DNA of 64,000 nucleotides from CAYNJG01 sp965216885. Its GTDB lineage: Bacteria; Planctomycetota; Planctomycetia; Pirellulales; Pirellulaceae. The translations under genes and the position numbers were made by a program. The notes below the pieces were generated by a model. The model was not told the origin of the DNA, searched no databases, and saw only the letters and a list, made by a program, of their open reading frames with translations. Shown here piece after piece: positions 8,275-16,250 of the stretch (position 1 is the stretch's first letter; every line of letters begins with the position of its first letter). Location: the NCBI GenBank assembly GCA_965216885.1, contig OZ244208.1:248001-312000 (forward strand), given 5' to 3'.

Positions 8275-8540
8275 GGTTGGCAAGCCAACCAAAGGAAAAT
8301 CTGTAGTCAGACGTCGCCTCGATCATACATGATCGAACTACCATCAAGATGGTTTACCAAAATACCATCAAAGCGGTTTGCCAAAGTGCTGGCATACCAA
8401 GTTGCCAATTTGATGAAATACAAGAACACCGTTGCTCTTGTTTGCAATCAAACCAGATTGCCAGCAAGTCATCATTCTGGCATGCCACGATTTTGCTTTA
8501 CCAACATACTGGTGTTGTGGTAAATCCATTCAACCATCAA
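8275..8540. promoter_or_regulatory. Repeat-rich divergent region upstream of parA, candidate par operator/centromere
   Basis: Between the methylase and parA genes there are several inverted repeats: GGTTGGCAAGCCAACC (8275-8290), CGATCATACATGATCG (8320-8335), TGGCATGCCA (8478-8487) and an imperfect one with TTTACC/GGTAAA ends near 8495-8522. Two adjacent 25-base imperfect direct repeats (8340-8364, 8365-8389) each contain GGTTTRCCAAA. In type Ib partition systems the ribbon-helix-helix partner binds arrays like this upstream of parA for both autoregulation and segregation; that role is inferred. Confidence 0.5.
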
Positions 8541-8561
8541 CTCATGGGTATCGGAGGCAAA

Positions 8562-9188
8562 TTGAAAACGGTCACGTTGGTCACACAAAAGGGTGGGAGT
8601 GGGAAGTCAACGCTGGCCATCAACCTTGCGACGACTGCGCAGACCAAGAAACGCCGGGTGCTACTGATGGATCTAGACCCGCAACAGACCTCGGCCAAGT
8701 GGTATCAACGTAGAAAAGCCGAACACCCTGCTGTCGTAGCGATCGCGGCCACGCAATTGCCTGAAGCACTCAAGCGAGCGAAGGCCGCGGGCATCGATGT
8801 GGTGTTTGTCGATACGGCCGGGCGGGACGATCCATCGAGTGCCACCGCCATCAAACATTCCGATTACTGCTTGGTCGCAACTAGGCCAACACCTGCTGAT
8901 ATGGAGGCGTTGGAGGCGACCATCGAAGTGCTAAAGCGAAACCACAAACCATTCGCTTTTGTCATCGTCCAAGCACCACCCAGCGGGTTTCGCATCATCG
9001 AAGCGGATGGGGCACTTGGCCCTCACGGCGACGTGGCTCCGGTGCCCATCGTCCACCGTGTGGCGTATCAAGACGCTCTTGGCAATGGCCAAGGCATCAA
9101 GGAATTCGGCAAGGACGGCAACGCCTCCAGAGAAATGATGGCTCTGTGGTACTGGCTCAACGGTGAACTGAGGAAGCTTGATGGCTAA
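8562..9188 (+). CDS. parA: ParA-family partition ATPase (small, type Ib-like)
   Basis: A 208-residue P-loop ATPase with the deviant Walker A motif KGGSGKST at residues 10-17, LLMDLDPQQTSAKW (Walker A'/switch I) and VVFVDTAGRDD (Walker B). The start is placed at a TTG (8562) because GGAGG lies six to ten bases upstream and the product then begins MKTVTLVTQKGG, the usual ParA start; an ATG at 8544 is the alternative. It lacks the N-terminal HTH of type Ia ParA. It overlaps the RHH gene at 9181, forming a par operon that would segregate the replicon. Confidence 0.85.
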   Translation: MKTVTLVTQKGGSGKSTLAINLATTAQTKKRRVLLMDLDPQQTSAKWYQRRKAEHPAVVAIAATQLPEALKRAKAAGIDVVFVDTAGRDDPSSATAIKHSDYCLVATRPTPADMEALEATIEVLKRNHKPFAFVIVQAPPSGFRIIEADGALGPHGDVAPVPIVHRVAYQDALGNGQGIKEFGKDGNASREMMALWYWLNGELRKLDG

Positions 9189-9486
9189 AAAACGCACGTC
9201 GCTAGATAGCATCTTGCCGCCGCCAGAGCCGAAGACGGCGGCGACGCCATCAACGCCGAAACTTGAGGAGGCCTCTGAACCTCAACCATCGGACAAAAAA
9301 ACAGGGAAGCCAAGAAAGCAGTTAGCTGTCCACCTTGATGCTCCTGTTTATCAACAGCTTAGGACCATCGCCTTTGAAGAAGAGACCAAAATGCATCCGT
9401 TGTTGCTGGAAGGGCTGGACCGTGTATTCGCCAACCGTGGACTTCCTTCCATTGCTGAATTGCTCAAGAAAGCCAAGGGTGAGTAG
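9181..9486 (+). CDS. Ribbon-helix-helix-type partner of ParA
   Basis: A 101-residue protein whose ATG overlaps the end of parA (ATGGCTAA), with GAGGAAG ahead of it. Residues 1-45 are Pro/Lys/Glu-rich and probably flexible. Residues 46-80 (KQLAVHLDAPVYQQLRTIAF, EEETKMHPLLLEGLDRVF) have the strand-helix-helix form of RHH DNA-binding proteins used as centromere binders in type Ib systems or as antitoxins. The flexible tail plus RHH arrangement and the coupling to parA favour a ParG-like centromere-binding role. The sites would be the repeats upstream of parA. Confidence 0.7.
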   Translation: MAKKRTSLDSILPPPEPKTAATPSTPKLEEASEPQPSDKKTGKPRKQLAVHLDAPVYQQLRTIAFEEETKMHPLLLEGLDRVFANRGLPSIAELLKKAKGE

Positions 9487-9499
9487 GGCATGCTGAGCC

Positions 9500-9910
9500 T
9501 CAAGATTCGAAAGAATCACATTGCTCTGTGATCGCGCAACAGCCGTAAGAAACTTCTTCCACCCAAAGCCCATAGGCTCGCATGAATTCACGAAAAGAAT
9601 TTCGAAGCCGTGGAAACACGAAATCTTCGTTCTCGCCGACACTGAAGTTCTCCCACCCCAGCAGCCAGCCACCGTCTTCATCCCAGTTCACACTTGTACC
9701 GTGGCGATCGATGTGATGTTTCTGGCACCATGCATCAATGATTTCATTGAGCTCGTCTCGCTTGATACCGCCGTGTGCTTTCCATTGTTTTCCTTCGCGG
9801 GCCGACAATGCAGACAGTGCCCGGTACATCACCGTTGTGTCGTCGCAGCCATATCGTTTTTTATACGCGTCAATGAAGTGTGCTTGTTCTTTTGATAAGT
9901 CAATCGTCAT
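9500..9910 (-). CDS. Hypothetical protein downstream of par operon
   Basis: A 136-residue protein starting at MTIDLSKEQAHFIDAYKKRY, set by AGGAG ten bases upstream of that ATG. The first 45 residues are helical (KEQAHFIDAYKKRYGCDDTT, VMYRALSALSAREGKQW), like a small regulatory or RHH-like module. The C-terminal part is aromatic-rich. No family is recognised. It converges on the par operon, ending 14 bases from its stop, and has the second palindrome (9957-9982) about 47 bases upstream. Confidence 0.55.
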   Translation of the reverse strand: MTIDLSKEQAHFIDAYKKRYGCDDTTVMYRALSALSAREGKQWKAHGGIKRDELNEIIDAWCQKHHIDRHGTSVNWDEDGGWLLGWENFSVGENEDFVFPRLRNSFREFMRAYGLWVEEVSYGCCAITEQCDSFES

Positions 9911-9956
9911 GATTCGTCTCCTAATTGCGAACATGGCAGGTTGGATTGGTGCGGAT

Positions 9957-9982
9957 CAAATGCGACAGCACTGTCGCATTTG
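9957..9982. promoter_or_regulatory. Perfect palindrome (copy 2), upstream of the 9500-9910 gene
   Basis: Perfect 12-base arms (9957-9968 and 9971-9982) surround a CA centre. The 16-base core GCGACAGCACTGTCGC equals the reverse complement of the core at 8148-8163. The spacing to the 9910 start (47 bases) fits an operator overlapping a promoter. The 32-base imperfect hairpin at 10057-10088 lies further right in the same gap. Confidence 0.6.
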
Positions 9983-10141
9983 CCCAATCGCCATGCCTTC
10001 GCAGCATTCTCTCAACACACCAAAAAGCTGCCTCTTAGACCAAACCTTTTCATCACGGTAGGGTGGTGACCATTAACACCAACCTACCCACTCAGCGGCC
10101 AAGTCTCGGCCCCCTAGACCAGTATTGACAACGACTCGGGT

Positions 10142-10621
10142 ATGGCACGCCGGTCAGTTTCATCGCGTCCGTTAAACATGGATCCATCGAAGTCAACCCA
10201 CCACATTCCTAGGGAGCCTGATGTGATCCACTCAGCAACCGTAACCAATCTGCATTCAATGGAGATTCAACATTCGCCATTCGCCTTCTTGTCAGAGCTA
10301 TGTCAAGCCACCGGCTATCAAATCATCCACATGCGAGATGGCTCGGCCGAGATACACGCAGACAATCATGTGTTCACGATTTATCCACGGGCTCTGTCTG
10401 GCCAGCTACAAGTCCGGTTCGAGCGCGGGACGCCGGAAGCAACAAGGCGATTCGTAGTGGAAAGAAATCAAAGGCTTCGGCACTTCATAGCCAATCAAGG
10501 AACCACATCATGGGCGATTTGTTTGCCACCATCCAAATCATGTTTGTTTGCTTCACAATTCTGTCGCTGGCGTTCGTGGTGCTACTGGCAATGCCGAAAT
10601 CCAAGCTTCGCTCTTATCTGA
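10142..10621 (+). CDS. Hypothetical protein with probable stop-codon loss
   Basis: A 159-residue frame whose first 123 residues look like a real protein (EIQHSPFAFLSELCQATGYQ, GSAEIHADNHVFTIYPRALS). The last 36 residues are Cys/Trp-rich and lie wholly inside the next gene in another frame. Codon 124 is TGG at 10511-10513, directly over the ATG of the next gene (TCATGG). A single G to A change would make TCATGA, the usual ATGA overlap. I infer that the original stop was lost. No function is recognised. Ribosome sites are weak; MDPSK at 10178 is an alternative start. Confidence 0.5.
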   Translation: MARRSVSSRPLNMDPSKSTHHIPREPDVIHSATVTNLHSMEIQHSPFAFLSELCQATGYQIIHMRDGSAEIHADNHVFTIYPRALSGQLQVRFERGTPEATRRFVVERNQRLRHFIANQGTTSWAICLPPSKSCLFASQFCRWRSWCYWQCRNPSFALI

Positions 10622-10803
10622 TCGAGGTCATGAAATATATCGGGGCGGCCATTCTCGTTTTGCTGGTCGTTAGTCCGATCGACATCATTCCCGATGTACT
10701 GCCGGTACTTGGCTGGGGAGACGACCTCGGCTACATCGCCGCCGCCATTGCCTCTATTCGATCGGCTCGCAAGGAGCACCACGAACGTAAGCTTATCGAC
10801 TGA
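10510..10803 (+). CDS. YkvA/DUF1232-family small membrane protein
   Basis: A 97-residue protein with the DUF1232 signature SPIDIIPDVLPVLGWGDDLG at residues about 57-76, preceded by two hydrophobic segments (near residues 9-28 and 43-58). AAGGAA lies upstream of the ATG at 10510; the frame continues further upstream without a site. The family is widespread and its biochemical role is not known to me; members are inner-membrane proteins. It starts inside the previous frame and precedes the small basic protein at 10911. Confidence 0.75.
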   Translation: MGDLFATIQIMFVCFTILSLAFVVLLAMPKSKLRSYLIEVMKYIGAAILVLLVVSPIDIIPDVLPVLGWGDDLGYIAAAIASIRSARKEHHERKLID

Positions 10804-10910
10804 CATGACACATGGGCAGCATATGCTCCGCTCCCGGTCGCGCCTCACCCCATCATTGAATTTGTTCAACGTGAGTGAGGCCCCATTACCAAATGACAAA
10901 GGAACCCTAA

Positions 10911-11189
10911 ATGAAAATCATCCTTCACGGTCTGCAACAACTATATCGGCGCATTTTTCGAGGCAAGAAACCGAGTCCGAAAATGAAGCCCCAGACGATT
11001 GAGGCCAGCGGGAAGGGCCCATCCAAAGAGCGTGGCAATACGCCAACTAAGGCAGAGCCAAAAGAAGAAAGGTCTACCTTTTGGCAAGACAAGTTGCATT
11101 CGGACGCTGCCGATAAGAAACGCGCCTTCTACGAAAAATATCGCAGTCGTTTGCAAAACCAGGACCGTGACATCTCTCCGAAACATTAA
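10911..11189 (+). CDS. Small basic hypothetical protein
   Basis: A 92-residue, Lys/Arg/Pro-rich protein with AAAGGAA upstream of the ATG. The middle (EASGKGPSKERGNTPTKAEP) is low-complexity and the C-terminal 40 residues (FWQDKLHSDAADKKRAFYEK, YRSRLQNQDR) form a charged helix. It is likely disordered plus helical. It opens a three-gene run (10911, 11192, 11360) leading into the coupling ATPase, so it may be an accessory transfer protein; that is inference from position only. Confidence 0.5.
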   Translation: MKIILHGLQQLYRRIFRGKKPSPKMKPQTIEASGKGPSKERGNTPTKAEPKEERSTFWQDKLHSDAADKKRAFYEKYRSRLQNQDRDISPKH

Positions 11190-11191
11190 CG

Positions 11192-11356
11192 ATGCGAATC
11201 ATCTCCATAGCTCTGTTTGTTACCGTCACATTTGCCACTATCGGTGAGCTCGAGCACACAGGCGAGATCCCCGAGCATGAACCTCACGTGGCGATCATCT
11301 TGGTGCTCTCGCTGATGTCCGCTTGGTACCGCTTCATTAGCCCCCGGAGAGACTAA
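11192..11356 (+). CDS. 54-residue membrane peptide ahead of coupling protein
   Basis: A complete short frame begins three bases after the stop of the previous gene and ends with TAA three bases before the ATG of the coupling protein. The product begins MRIISIALFVTVTFATIGEL, a signal-like or membrane segment, and has a second hydrophobic stretch HVAIILVLSLMSAWYRFI. The tight packing between two genes and two hydrophobic helices support it. It may be a small partner of the coupling ATPase in the membrane. Confidence 0.6.
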   Translation: MRIISIALFVTVTFATIGELEHTGEIPEHEPHVAIILVLSLMSAWYRFISPRRD

Positions 11357-11359
11357 TTG

Positions 11360-13105
11360 ATGTTTGCTATCTTCTACCGCCTGGCTGCCGTCTGCCTCTT
11401 GACGCTACTTGGCGTCACGGCCGGCATCTTGTTTTTGCTCTTAGTGTTCGAACGAGGTCTCCTGGCGGTCATCCTGTCGGTACCATTGTTCCTACTGTTG
11501 GGGCCGGGCAGAAAACGTCTATCGACGTCTTTGGGCTCGGCTCGTCTAGCCACTTACGCAGATCTGCTTATGTCCGGCTTGCTGGATGCAAATGGCGGGA
11601 TGATCCTTGGCAAGATCAGAAAAATAGCCCCGGCCACGACGCGGCAAGGAATCGTGGCCCTTTTCAATTTACCGTTTTCGTCTTCCCGTCAGGCGATGAA
11701 CTTACTGTTGAACAATCGGCTTCGAAATCAAACGATCCGCTTGGATGCCTCAAGCTACAGTCATGTCGCCTACTTCGCTCCGAACGGCCAGGGAAAGTCG
11801 GCCGGCTATGCCATTCCAAATCTACAGGAGGATAGGAGTACCGGCGTGGTGGCGACCGACTTTAAGGGCGAATTGCTACGGGATTCGGCGTATACTCGCA
11901 TGCAAAGCTTTGGGCATGAAGTCGTTTGCTATGCACCGTTCGGCCTTCCCAACGGATTCCATTTTCCCACCGCAACGTTCAACCCGCTGCATCTGATTTC
12001 CCCAGAATCGCCGTATTATTTGGATTATGCAGCGGCGATTTCGAAGAGTTTAATCGTTCGGCGGCCGGGCGAACATCAACCGTTTTTCAATGACGCGGCT
12101 GAAATGCTCGTTACCGCAGTTCTAGCCGCCATGATTACCCAGTCGTCCCCTGAGAAATGCAACCTGGGTAATCTTCGCAAGATCCTATCACTACCGCACC
12201 TCATGGAAGAGCTGATCGAATATATGATGCACGATGCCGAGCATCACTCCGCTCAAATGCAGCAACTGGCCGGGCAGGTCATGTCGCTGCAAGGTGAGGC
12301 GCGATTCAGCGTCTTGTCGACCATCAATTCGCAATTGCGATGGCTGGATTCTATTCCGGTGGCCCAGTCGTTGGCAATGACGAGTTTTGACCCGTCGAAG
12401 CTCTTTGACCGCCAGCAAGGACTTACGCTCTACATCCACATTCCGGTGCATCTGATGCACGCCTATACCGGTCTCATACGTACGATTTTCTCAAGCCTCA
12501 TCAACTTTATTTTCGAACAAGGAGAGTCTAACGACCGTTCTGTCCGCTTTTACCTCGACGAGTCACAGGGGCTCGGCTCCAACCTCGATGCCGTAAGAAC
12601 TGCGTTGATTCGAGGTCGCTCCTACGGAATTAAGCTGGCCTTCTTTTTTCAGTCGCTGGCACAGGTCGGCGAGGTCTTCGAGGGCTCAGAGGCCAATGAC
12701 TTTATGGCCAACATCGTACCGGTCTTTACTGGCATACGCGACATGGAAACCGCAAAGCAGGTCAGCAGCTGGATTGGTAAATACACCATTCGCACCGCTG
12801 GCACGCAAGATGGTTTGAACACCGGCATGGGCCGATCTTACTCAGATCGAGGCGGAATCAATGTGTCGCAAAATATCGGCTTGAGTAGCAGTTGGACAAC
12901 ACAAGAGCAGGCGCGCGACCTCATTCTGCCCGAAGAGATCTTACAGCTGCCCGAACGCACCAGCATCATCACCGTGCCGCATATGCCGCCGATCTTTGCG
13001 AGCCCAGCATTCTATTTTCAGGATTGGAAGCGTCAACGCTTAGCCAAGCAGAGTCGACACTATGTGTTGAACACGTCCAAACGGCGAAAACCGACGGTTC
13101 GATGA
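11360..13105 (+). CDS. VirD4/TraG-type type IV coupling ATPase
   Basis: A 581-residue protein with two N-terminal membrane segments (residues about 5-50) followed by a coupling-protein ATPase domain. Walker A is APNGQGKSAG (Gly143-Lys146-Ser147), followed by VVATDFKGELL. Walker B is VRFYLDESQGLG (Asp400-Glu401). A RGRSYGIKLAFFFQSLAQV motif III follows, as in TraG/VirD4 proteins; the usual DEF is DES here. Such proteins link a relaxase-DNA complex to a type IV secretion channel during conjugation. GGAGAG precedes the ATG (11360); a TTG immediately upstream is possible. No relaxase or channel genes are in the window. Confidence 0.85.
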   Translation: MFAIFYRLAAVCLLTLLGVTAGILFLLLVFERGLLAVILSVPLFLLLGPGRKRLSTSLGSARLATYADLLMSGLLDANGGMILGKIRKIAPATTRQGIVALFNLPFSSSRQAMNLLLNNRLRNQTIRLDASSYSHVAYFAPNGQGKSAGYAIPNLQEDRSTGVVATDFKGELLRDSAYTRMQSFGHEVVCYAPFGLPNGFHFPTATFNPLHLISPESPYYLDYAAAISKSLIVRRPGEHQPFFNDAAEMLVTAVLAAMITQSSPEKCNLGNLRKILSLPHLMEELIEYMMHDAEHHSAQMQQLAGQVMSLQGEARFSVLSTINSQLRWLDSIPVAQSLAMTSFDPSKLFDRQQGLTLYIHIPVHLMHAYTGLIRTIFSSLINFIFEQGESNDRSVRFYLDESQGLGSNLDAVRTALIRGRSYGIKLAFFFQSLAQVGEVFEGSEANDFMANIVPVFTGIRDMETAKQVSSWIGKYTIRTAGTQDGLNTGMGRSYSDRGGINVSQNIGLSSSWTTQEQARDLILPEEILQLPERTSIITVPHMPPIFASPAFYFQDWKRQRLAKQSRHYVLNTSKRRKPTVR

Positions 13106-13138
13106 TGAGTGCGGCGACCATTCGCCACGCACGAGAAG

Positions 13139-13534
13139 TCAATCTGCTCGCCAATCAGGTCGTAACATCTTGATTGGGCAGCGGGCCATCAATTCCGGCA
13201 CATGCCGATTCAGTCTGGGGGCAAGTGCTTTGGCTTTTTCAAGGTCATCATCCACGTATACCGCCCTGAACAAAGCCAAGAACGTGTTGCCGTGGTCCAA
13301 CAGCCTCACCTTGTCAGCCAGGAAATAATCGGGATCGGCCAGAACCTCCTTTTGCAGCTTTCGCACAGAGCTAGCCGTCTCGAAGGGACGGATCGGCCCG
13401 AACATCCACTTGAAGAAGCAATTGTCGTTGGCAGGCGAAGGGAGACGAGCTTGAGCAAAAGCCAGCTCAACCGGCGGGTAATATTCCGGTCCTGTCGCCC
13501 TGCGTTTCTTGCCTCGCCAAAACTGCCACCGCAT
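13139..13534 (-). CDS. Hypothetical basic protein
   Basis: A 131-residue protein if started at MRWQFWRGKKRRATG, which has GGGAG about ten bases upstream. Further ATGs lie at 13543 and 13579 in the same open frame. The C-terminal two thirds (SSVRKLQKEVLADPDYFLAD, DLEKAKALAPRLNRHVPELM) is helical and soluble. No family is recognised. It converges on the coupling-protein gene. Confidence 0.45.
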   Translation of the reverse strand: MRWQFWRGKKRRATGPEYYPPVELAFAQARLPSPANDNCFFKWMFGPIRPFETASSVRKLQKEVLADPDYFLADKVRLLDHGNTFLALFRAVYVDDDLEKAKALAPRLNRHVPELMARCPIKMLRPDWRAD

Positions 13535-13843
13535 CTTGCACATCTCCCATTCAAATGCTCGTCTCCTGAAGATGACCATAGTGCCACAACTCTTGATCAG
13601 AGCGCAACCGCAAAGATATGACAATTGCATGACAATGACCCGATGCAACAGAAAAAAGAGTTGAAGCGGAAGAACAAATCGATGTACCAACACGCTCGCA
13701 GGCCAAGTAGGGCGAGTCGGTTCCACCAGCTTGAACCCCTTTGCCAAGCCAGTACGAACCATCCTCCTTGGAGTCGGCCACGTTGGGCTGCTCATGTTAC
13801 TGTCCGAAGAATTGGCACATCGATTTGTGCCTGCCTTGGTGAT

Positions 13844-14119
13844 TTATCCACAAACCCATCAACTCCAGAGTGAGTTAAATAGGAGTTAAATAGAGTGTTA
13901 CGCTGTGAATGCCGGTCGCCAAGCAATTGATCTTCCTCCGTTTTTAAAACCACCCGGTGGGTAAAAGCACGAAAGACGGTGGGTGATAACACGAAAACCG
14001 GTGGGTAAAAGCACGAAACTCATCACCCAAATCGGCGGGTGGGTGATAACACGTTTCTGCTTGACATTGGTGGGTAAAAGCACGAATGTGGCCGCATGGT
14101 GGGTGATAACACGAAAGAC
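13844..14119. other. Iteron-type replication origin (oriV)
   Basis: A perfect DnaA box TTATCCACA (13844-13852) is followed by an AT-rich patch with AGTTAAATAG repeated twice (about 13873-13894), then six 22-base iterons and the initiator gene. This order (DnaA box, AT-rich unwinding patch, iterons, rep) is the classic layout of iteron-regulated plasmids. It strongly supports that the left part of the window is, or was, an autonomous replicon. Confidence 0.8.
13956..14119 (+). repeat. Six iterons of two alternating types
   Basis: Iterons start at 13956, 13978, 14000, 14038, 14069 and 14098. The first three are head-to-tail with a 22-base period; the later ones are spaced 38, 31 and 29 bases. 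Type A contains GGGTAAAAGCACGAA (copies 1, 3, 5) and type B contains GGGTGATAACACG (copies 2, 4, 6), in strict alternation. An inverted ATCACCC (14022-14028) faces copy 4. Copy 6 overlaps the first codons of the initiator gene. Confidence 0.85.
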
Positions 14120-15148
14120 AAAACGCCGCTCTTGCCGGATCGCTATCCAATCGATGATTTTTTCATTTGCGATGTCGCCGACGCACATCTGAAGGATGAT
14201 ATGGCATCGATGGAGCACCCTGTCTACAGCTTATCCACCAAACCAGACACACGCGTCCGCGAGTATCAGCACAATGGCGAGAAAATCACCGTCGCACCAA
14301 GTGCCTTTGGCCTAGCCACCGTCCACGACAAGGACGTGCTGATCTATTGCATCAGCCAACTCATCGCCAAGATAAACGCCGGCGGCCAACCAAGCAAGGA
14401 GCTCCATCTCAAAGCTCATGACCTGCTCGTCGCCACTAATCGCAAGACCGATGGCCGCGGTTACGAACAGCTTGAGGCTGCACTCGACCGCCTTAGCGGC
14501 ACTCGCATCAAGACCAACATCAAAACCAACGATGAGCAAACCAGAGAGGGCTTTGGCCTAATCAACGATTGGAAAGTCGTCACCAAAGGCGACTCGGACC
14601 GCATGTCGCAGCTCAAGGTTGAGCTTTCTAATTGGGTGTTCAACGCTGTGCTGGGCCAGGAAGTGCTCACGCTTCATCGAAATTATTTTCGGCTCAGGAA
14701 ACCGCTTGAGCGAAGGATGTATGAGTTGACCCGCAAACATTGCGGCCGCAAGGCGGAGTGGAAAATCTCACTTGAGCTCCTTCAGAAAAAATGCGGCTCT
14801 TCCTCAACGCTCAAAGAATTCCGGCGGTTGGTCACCACCATCGCCGAGGAAGATGCTTTGCACCATCACATGCCCGACTACGCCGTGGGGCTAGATGAAG
14901 ATGACATGGTCATTTTTTCAAATCGTGGCACAATGACGGAAGCACCGGCACCATCCGATGCATCGGCGGTCGTAGCCAACCTCAAAGCAGAAACGCTTGA
15001 AACCGCTCGCTCGATTGCTCCGGGCTGGGACATCTACATGCTAGAGCAAGAATGGCGAAGCTGGATCACCGAACCACCTCAATATCCCGATGCCGCTTTC
15101 CTTGGCTTTTGCCGAAAATGGCAAGAGCGACGCGGGTCGCCGGCCTAG
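14096..15148 (+). CDS. repA: Replication initiator protein A (RPA family)
   Basis: A 350-residue protein matching the plasmid RPA family along its length: DDFFICDVADAHLKDDMASM, EHPVYSLSTKPDTRVREYQH, SAFGLATVHDKDVLIYCISQ, KAHDLLVATNRKTDGRGYEQ, ALDRLSGTRIKTNI, LTLHRNYFRLRKPLERRMYE and LTRKHCG. Members bind iterons and open the origin. The only start that keeps the conserved N-terminus is the ATG at 14096, which places iteron 6 over codons 1-8, so initiator binding would directly block its own expression. A weak candidate promoter (TTGACA at 14061, 17-base spacing) overlaps iteron 5. Confidence 0.9.
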   Translation: MVGDNTKDKTPLLPDRYPIDDFFICDVADAHLKDDMASMEHPVYSLSTKPDTRVREYQHNGEKITVAPSAFGLATVHDKDVLIYCISQLIAKINAGGQPSKELHLKAHDLLVATNRKTDGRGYEQLEAALDRLSGTRIKTNIKTNDEQTREGFGLINDWKVVTKGDSDRMSQLKVELSNWVFNAVLGQEVLTLHRNYFRLRKPLERRMYELTRKHCGRKAEWKISLELLQKKCGSSSTLKEFRRLVTTIAEEDALHHHMPDYAVGLDEDDMVIFSNRGTMTEAPAPSDASAVVANLKAETLETARSIAPGWDIYMLEQEWRSWITEPPQYPDAAFLGFCRKWQERRGSPA

Positions 15149-15203
15149 TGCGTACCTTCAGGCTATGCTGAACCATCGCGGTGGTTTACTATCTTTACTC
15201 GTT

Positions 15204-16250
15204 ATGAATCATCCTACGCAATTCAAGCCTACTAAGAACCACCACAAGTGCCTGCTCTCTTCCCCCGTTCGATTCGTGGGCGAGTTTGAGCAGTCCGACT
15301 TCCTCTTGACTCACGCGTTTTCAGGGGGAGCCGTAGATTATGGTGATCGAAACTTCTTTATTGCCTGTTTTCAAAGTGACTTTCATGAAATCGAGGCAGC
15401 TCAGATCGTCCTACCCGACTACTCTCATGTGGGCGAGTTTCTTATCACTTGCCTTAGTGTCTACTTTGGCAAGAGATTTGACAATCATGGCCTTATCGAA
15501 ACGCTTGGGCACTTCCAAATGCCAAATCTTGAAACTCAAGTGCGCGTTGAGGGACGTTTCCGTGACTTGCCGATATACAACAAAGAGCCGCGATCTGCTT
15601 TTCCTGTACGGTTAGACCTATCGCAAGTCGACCGCATCACAGGCCTGCTTTCATACCAGGATAGCAGTGCCTACAAGACGTTCATTACGGCGGGACAGTT
15701 CTACGCGAGGTCAATTCAAGTTTTCGGTGTCCACCCGGAACTTGCCTACGTAGACTTGGTGACAGCGGGGGAAGTTCTATCGAACTACTTTGAGTTCACC
15801 CCAGATGAGCTCTACCCGCAGTCGTCGCGTGACCTGTTTGATGAAATCGAATCAGCCTTGCCAGACGGGAAAAGGAAACGCAAGGAAATAGAATCTCGGT
15901 ACTTCCAGATTAAACGCCGATTTAAACTCACCCTGCTGCGGTCCATAAACACACATTTTCTAGAAAACAGCGAGCAAATTACCGCACAAAACATCGAGCA
16001 AACGATCGCTGCCGCTTACGATCTGAGGAGCCGGTATGTTCACACAGGGGAACGGTTCGGCAACGCGGTTCAAATTTGGTCTGACTTTGATAAACAAATC
16101 GGCAAATTCGTGGATATTGAACCAGACTTCGCGAAGCTCCTGCACCGCGCCCCTACATTTCGAGGCCTGGAACGCATGATTCGATATAGCTTGCTTTGGT
16201 TTGCGCACCATGAAATCTGTCGACTAGACGATTGTTTTCAAAATCATTGA
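15204..16250 (+). CDS. HEPN-motif protein (ApeA-like C-terminus)
   Basis: A 348-residue protein starting at MNHPTQFKPTKNHHKC, the first ATG beyond the end of repA; MLNHR at 15165 is possible. The C-terminal region reads AAAYDLRSRYVHTGERFG, with Arg275-Ser276 and His280 forming the R-x4-H motif of HEPN ribonucleases, as in the ApeA/HEPN-like proteins of anti-phage systems. The N-terminal two thirds (NHKCLLSSPVRFVGEFEQSD ... ALSRVDR-like strands) resembles the beta-rich ApeA N-terminal region only loosely. Its position straight after repA, in cargo, fits a defence gene. Function is inferred from the motif. Confidence 0.5.
   Translation: MNHPTQFKPTKNHHKCLLSSPVRFVGEFEQSDFLLTHAFSGGAVDYGDRNFFIACFQSDFHEIEAAQIVLPDYSHVGEFLITCLSVYFGKRFDNHGLIETLGHFQMPNLETQVRVEGRFRDLPIYNKEPRSAFPVRLDLSQVDRITGLLSYQDSSAYKTFITAGQFYARSIQVFGVHPELAYVDLVTAGEVLSNYFEFTPDELYPQSSRDLFDEIESALPDGKRKRKEIESRYFQIKRRFKLTLLRSINTHFLENSEQITAQNIEQTIAAAYDLRSRYVHTGERFGNAVQIWSDFDKQIGKFVDIEPDFAKLLHRAPTFRGLERMIRYSLLWFAHHEICRLDDCFQNH

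Noticed and set aside
8349..8561. N-terminal extension of ParA
   Set aside because: The extension runs through the repeat-rich regulatory region and lacks a ribosome site; GGAGG before the TTG at 8562 gives the canonical ParA start.
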